From contig JAUVKS010000020.1 of the NCBI GenBank assembly GCA_030596145.1, positions 1 to 15,249 on the forward strand: DNA of 15,249 nt, read 5' to 3'. The position numbers were made by a program, and so were the translations under genes. The DNA is from Pseudomonadota bacterium. Lineage in GTDB: Bacteria > Desulfobacterota > Syntrophia > Syntrophales > JADFWA01. Positions 12,576 to 15,249 of the stretch are shown one piece after another; position 1 is the first letter of the stretch, and the number at the start of each line of letters is the position of its first letter. The notes under the pieces are model-generated. The model worked only from the letters and a program-made list of their open reading frames with translations. It did no database searches and was not told the DNA's origin.

Positions 12576-13310
12576 TTACGGGCGACGCCCCTTTATATAC
12601 AATGAACCTGCAAATTCACGTATGACCGGCATTATTTCCAAGACACGTCCCAGGCTTCTTACTGCATTGATCAGCGATGCCGGCGTAGCAGGGTGTAACC
12701 AATCAAAAGGCATGATTTCTACTTTTTCAAAACCCGCTTTCAACAAAAGCGTGCGAAAAGACCAGCGCACAAATGCAGTTTCATCCGGTGAAACATACCA
12801 GAAGCATGGTAGAGAACGAAACTTCCTTTCGGCAAATACCTGGGGGTTGAGCATATTGGGTTCGGCAAAACTCATGATGCCACCAGGTTTGAGTAGGGTA
12901 TAGATTCGTGACAGCGCGGCTTTAACGTCAAGATGATGCAAAACAGACGAACCTATGATTGCATCAAAGGGACCGTCAACATCACAGTCCTCAAACGGCT
13001 TTTCCATGAATCGGACTTTATCTTCAGGCAACCCCCTTGCACGGGCTTTTGCCAATAACTCCGGGGAAATATCAACAGCCAGTATCTGGGCTCCGGTCCG
13101 AGAAAACATCTCCGTAAATAATCCTGTACCGCATCCCACTTCTAACACTCGCATACCGGCTTTCATCTGTACCCCTTGTGCGATAAATTCAAACCGACGG
13201 AGAACCCGTAACCGCCCTGCAGGTGTTTCCCAGCCCCAGATCAGCTCTGTGTTATTGTCAGCCAGTACTTTGCCATGATCAATTTCGTGTGTTTCTCGTA
13301 TATAAGTCAT
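12576..13310 (-). CDS. Class I SAM-dependent methyltransferase
   Basis: A 244-aa product with classic motifs: VLEVGCGTGLFTEMFSRTG (motif I, 55-73), ILAVDISPELLAKAR (76-90), the post-I acidic region FEDCDVDGPFDAIIGSSVLHHL (106-127) and LLKPGGIMSFAEPNMLNPQV. The C-terminal third (SLPCFWYVSPDETAFVRWSFRTLLLKAGF) resembles the cap of methyltransferases in polysaccharide clusters. It has no membrane segment and should be cytoplasmic. ATG 13310 has only a weak AGGA upstream. The stop directly abuts a possible start of the next gene. Its partner genes (GT2 fusion upstream, methyltransferase downstream) suggest O- or C-methylation of a nucleotide- or lipid-linked sugar; the substrate is unknown. Confidence 0.85.
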   Translation of the reverse strand: MTYIRETHEIDHGKVLADNNTELIWGWETPAGRLRVLRRFEFIAQGVQMKAGMRVLEVGCGTGLFTEMFSRTGAQILAVDISPELLAKARARGLPEDKVRFMEKPFEDCDVDGPFDAIIGSSVLHHLDVKAALSRIYTLLKPGGIMSFAEPNMLNPQVFAERKFRSLPCFWYVSPDETAFVRWSFRTLLLKAGFEKVEIMPFDWLHPATPASLINAVRSLGRVLEIMPVIREFAGSLYIKGRRP

Positions 13311-13399
13311 ATATGTCCTATTCGTTTTTGCCGTTCCATAATTTTTACTACGAACAAGCGGATGTGTAACGTATGATTTTAATTACGTAAGTATGAGAT

Positions 13400-14860
13400 T
13401 CAGATGAATTTTATGCGTCTCGCGGCAAAAAGAACCATTTTAAGCAATATCCACCCATGCCGCCAGCGGTTTATATTGGTATCGCCGTATGTCCGAAAAC
13501 GGTAACGGATTGGCAGCTCGGCTATTTTCAAGTTAAGCTTTGCCGCCCCAAACAAAAGATCAACATCACCAAAGGGGTCGAAATTGCCGAAATACTCGCG
13601 GTTCCTGGCAAGCGATTCGTAGTCACGTTTCCACAGCACTTTTGTCCCGCAGAGTGTGTCCTTTATGGGCTGTCCGAGTAACCATGAAAACGCCAGGCTG
13701 AAGAACTTGTTTCCAACCATATTGAAGAAGCGCATGGCTTCTTCCTCCATGGGATAGATAAGGCGAACACCGTTGATAAATTCACCTTTTCCCGAAACAA
13801 GCGCCTCAACAAAGCGTGTCAAGTCTTCCGGCGGAACGGTCATATCCGCGTCCAGTATCATGAGTATGTCACCCTCGGCTTTTTCAAAACCTAACCGAAC
13901 CGCGTCCCCTTTTCCCTTTCCTGATTGCCGGAATAGCCTACATTTCCTGTCCGGAAACCGCTCGATCATCTGTTCAATGGTCTCATACGTATCATCGCTT
14001 GAATGTCCTTCAACAAATATGAGTTCGGTATCGCTTCCGAGATCAGGTACACGCTTTAAAATGTTCTCAATATTTCCGGCTTCATTCCGGGCAGCGACGA
14101 TTACTGAAACCGAAGGTGGTTCGCGCGATTCGGCCTGTTCCCGGGCCGGCACGGGCCGAGCAATCACAAAGTTCGCCAGTGCAAACCAGCTGAAAGGCAA
14201 AAAATTCACCAGATACCGGTTCGCCAGGCTTGACAATAGCGGAACACGCAAGGGAAAGAGAATACAGGGATTATATTTGATGACCTCAAAACCTGACAGT
14301 TCCAGCAGGTTGAAAATATCATGAGGAGTAAACCAGTTTTGTTCCAGAACTGAAAAACCCAGACCCAGCCGTTTGACCACTGACAGAGGAATACGCCAGA
14401 GATTATTATAGAAATTCAAAACCAGACGTGTTCCCGGATGGGCTATTGCACGCAGTTTTTCAAAAACGTACTGAACATCCCAGAGATCATTAACAAGGTC
14501 GGAAAGTATTATTACATCAAATTTTTCATTAAACGCTATTTCATGCGCGTCTCCCTGTAAAAAGGTCAACCGGGGATGCTTCACAGAAGCATGCTTGATC
14601 ATTTCGCCGGAAAAATCAACGCCGACCCCCAAAGACGGTTTCAGTGACGCGAGCAAGTCACCATGACCGCATCCAAGTTCCAATATCCGCAACCCCGGCG
14701 GAATCAGAAATTTGTAATAATGCTGGAGAAGTTTTTGGTAAAAGGCTCCAACGCGTTTTTTATTTTCCTGCTCATATGAAACACGGTCCCAATTAGCGAT
14801 ACGCTTTTGCTGGTAGCGATGTTTCGCCGGATCAATGTATTCTTCTCGTGATGTTTCCAT
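13400..14860 (-). CDS. Methyltransferase-GT2 glycosyltransferase fusion
   Basis: The 486-aa product is a two-domain fusion. Residues ~20-235 form a class I SAM methyltransferase: motif I RILELGCGHGDLLASL (58-73), GVGVDFSGEMIKHA (78-91), the DVIILSDLVNDLWDVQ segment and a C-terminal part NWFTPHDIFNLLELSGFEVI. Residues ~249-480 form a GT-A glycosyltransferase of family 2: PSVSVIVAARNEAGNI (249-264), FVEGHSSDDT, GKGKGDAVRLGF and the metal-binding DAD at 337-339, then CGTKVLWKRDY and the PIRYRFRTYGDTNI segment of dolichyl/polyprenyl-phosphate-sugar synthase-like enzymes. It may make a polyprenyl-linked sugar used by the neighbouring GT-C-like protein (inference). ATG 14860 lies one base after the stop of the TPR gene upstream (TGAaATG), indicating translational coupling; GAGGAAG serves as ribosome binding site inside that gene. 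Confidence 0.9.
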   Translation of the reverse strand: METSREEYIDPAKHRYQQKRIANWDRVSYEQENKKRVGAFYQKLLQHYYKFLIPPGLRILELGCGHGDLLASLKPSLGVGVDFSGEMIKHASVKHPRLTFLQGDAHEIAFNEKFDVIILSDLVNDLWDVQYVFEKLRAIAHPGTRLVLNFYNNLWRIPLSVVKRLGLGFSVLEQNWFTPHDIFNLLELSGFEVIKYNPCILFPLRVPLLSSLANRYLVNFLPFSWFALANFVIARPVPAREQAESREPPSVSVIVAARNEAGNIENILKRVPDLGSDTELIFVEGHSSDDTYETIEQMIERFPDRKCRLFRQSGKGKGDAVRLGFEKAEGDILMILDADMTVPPEDLTRFVEALVSGKGEFINGVRLIYPMEEEAMRFFNMVGNKFFSLAFSWLLGQPIKDTLCGTKVLWKRDYESLARNREYFGNFDPFGDVDLLFGAAKLNLKIAELPIRYRFRTYGDTNINRWRHGWILLKMVLFAARRIKFI

Positions 14861-14861
14861 T

Positions 14862-15249
14862 TCAGTGAGACTTCCTCTTCATATTTTTTAGGGCGAGTTG
14901 CAGATTTTTATACGCTTCCATATAGTCTGGCTTGATTCTCAGCGCTTCTCTAAAATGGGTGGCAGCCTCCTTCACCTTTCCCTGGCGCATCAGAGCAATT
15001 CCCAGGCTATTGTGCACCTCCGCAATACCGGGCTTGATCCGCAGTATCTCTCGAAAATGGGTGGCAGCCTCCTTCACCTTTCCCTGGCGCATCAGAGCAA
15101 CTCCCAGCATATAGCGAGCCCGCGTATAGTCCGGTCTGATCCGCAGTGCTTTGACATAATGACTAATAGCCTCGTTAATTTTCCCCTGACGGTCCAGAGC
15201 AATCCCCAGGTTGTAGTGTGCCTCCGCAAAGTCGGGCTTGATACGAAGT
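14862..15249 (-). CDS. TPR protein, C-terminal part (paralog of the gene at 9600-11630)
   Basis: The gene is cut by the right edge of the window; the frame is open to base 15249 on the minus strand. The ~128 visible residues contain the end of one TPR, three full TPRs (34-residue units such as AHYNLGIALDRQGKINEAISHY) and the final MEAYKNLQLALKNMKRKSH. This C-terminus is nearly the same as that of the TPR protein ending at 9600, so it is likely the same GT-C/TPR architecture, but its N-terminal domain is not visible. An internal ATG at 15110 is not the start, because the TPR pattern continues upstream of it. It is coupled to the methyltransferase-GT2 gene downstream. Confidence 0.85.
   Translation of the reverse strand, partial: LRIKPDFAEAHYNLGIALDRQGKINEAISHYVKALRIRPDYTRARYMLGVALMRQGKVKEAATHFREILRIKPGIAEVHNSLGIALMRQGKVKEAATHFREALRIKPDYMEAYKNLQLALKNMKRKSH

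Noticed and set aside
13773..14324. 183-aa plus-strand open frame
   Set aside because: It lies antisense within the methyltransferase-GT2 gene, has no ribosome binding site and no recognisable domain, and its composition reflects the opposite strand.

Overview
The window reads as part of an anaerobic Gram-negative bacterium. The best guess is a sulfate-reducer-like or other deltaproteobacterial (Desulfobacterota) lineage. The basis is a siroheme-dependent (Ahb) heme pathway next to hemB, an outer-membrane CsgG-type channel with many exported proteins, class I cyclic-di-GMP (GEMM-I) riboswitches, and intergenic spaces filled with dispersed palindromic repeats. The taxonomic call is inference; there is no rRNA or other marker gene.

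Left part (1-3113, + strand): an alternative heme cluster. It holds the 3' end of a radical-SAM/SPASM gene (ahbC-like), hemB (porphobilinogen synthase), ahbD (radical-SAM heme synthase) and an Lrp-like siroheme decarboxylase subunit (ahbA-type). The gaps between them carry palindromic repeat elements, one of which forms the leader of ahbD.

Middle part (3137-9540, - strand): an exported-protein locus that I consider the most interesting piece. In transcription order it encodes a secreted protein with six tandem 13-residue Trp/Pro repeats, a beta-rich secreted protein (293 aa) ending at a strong terminator, a related secreted protein (227 aa), another beta-rich secreted protein (252 aa), then a tight four-gene run: an acidic secreted protein, a small Tyr-rich secreted protein, a CsgG/HfaB-like outer-membrane secretion channel, and a second member of the 293-aa protein's family. 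The repeat-protein gene and the 252-aa protein gene each sit behind a near-duplicate control region: a sigma70-type promoter, a leader of about 180-200 nt, and a c-di-GMP-I aptamer running directly into the ribosome binding site. In both copies the segment just 5' of the aptamer is complementary to the start codon and codons 3-5, so the start codon appears to lie in the closing helix of the aptamer. The inference is a c-di-GMP-controlled, curli/holdfast-like surface-structure or fibre export system lacking recognisable curlin, CsgE or CsgF.

Right part (9600-15249, - strand): a glycan-related run. A TPR protein (cut by the window edge), a methyltransferase-GT2 glycosyltransferase fusion, two small SAM methyltransferases, and a multi-spanning GT-C-like membrane protein with seven C-terminal TPRs. 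The two TPR genes are paralogs with near-identical 3' ends. They could glycosylate or decorate surface material; a link to the middle locus is only proximity.
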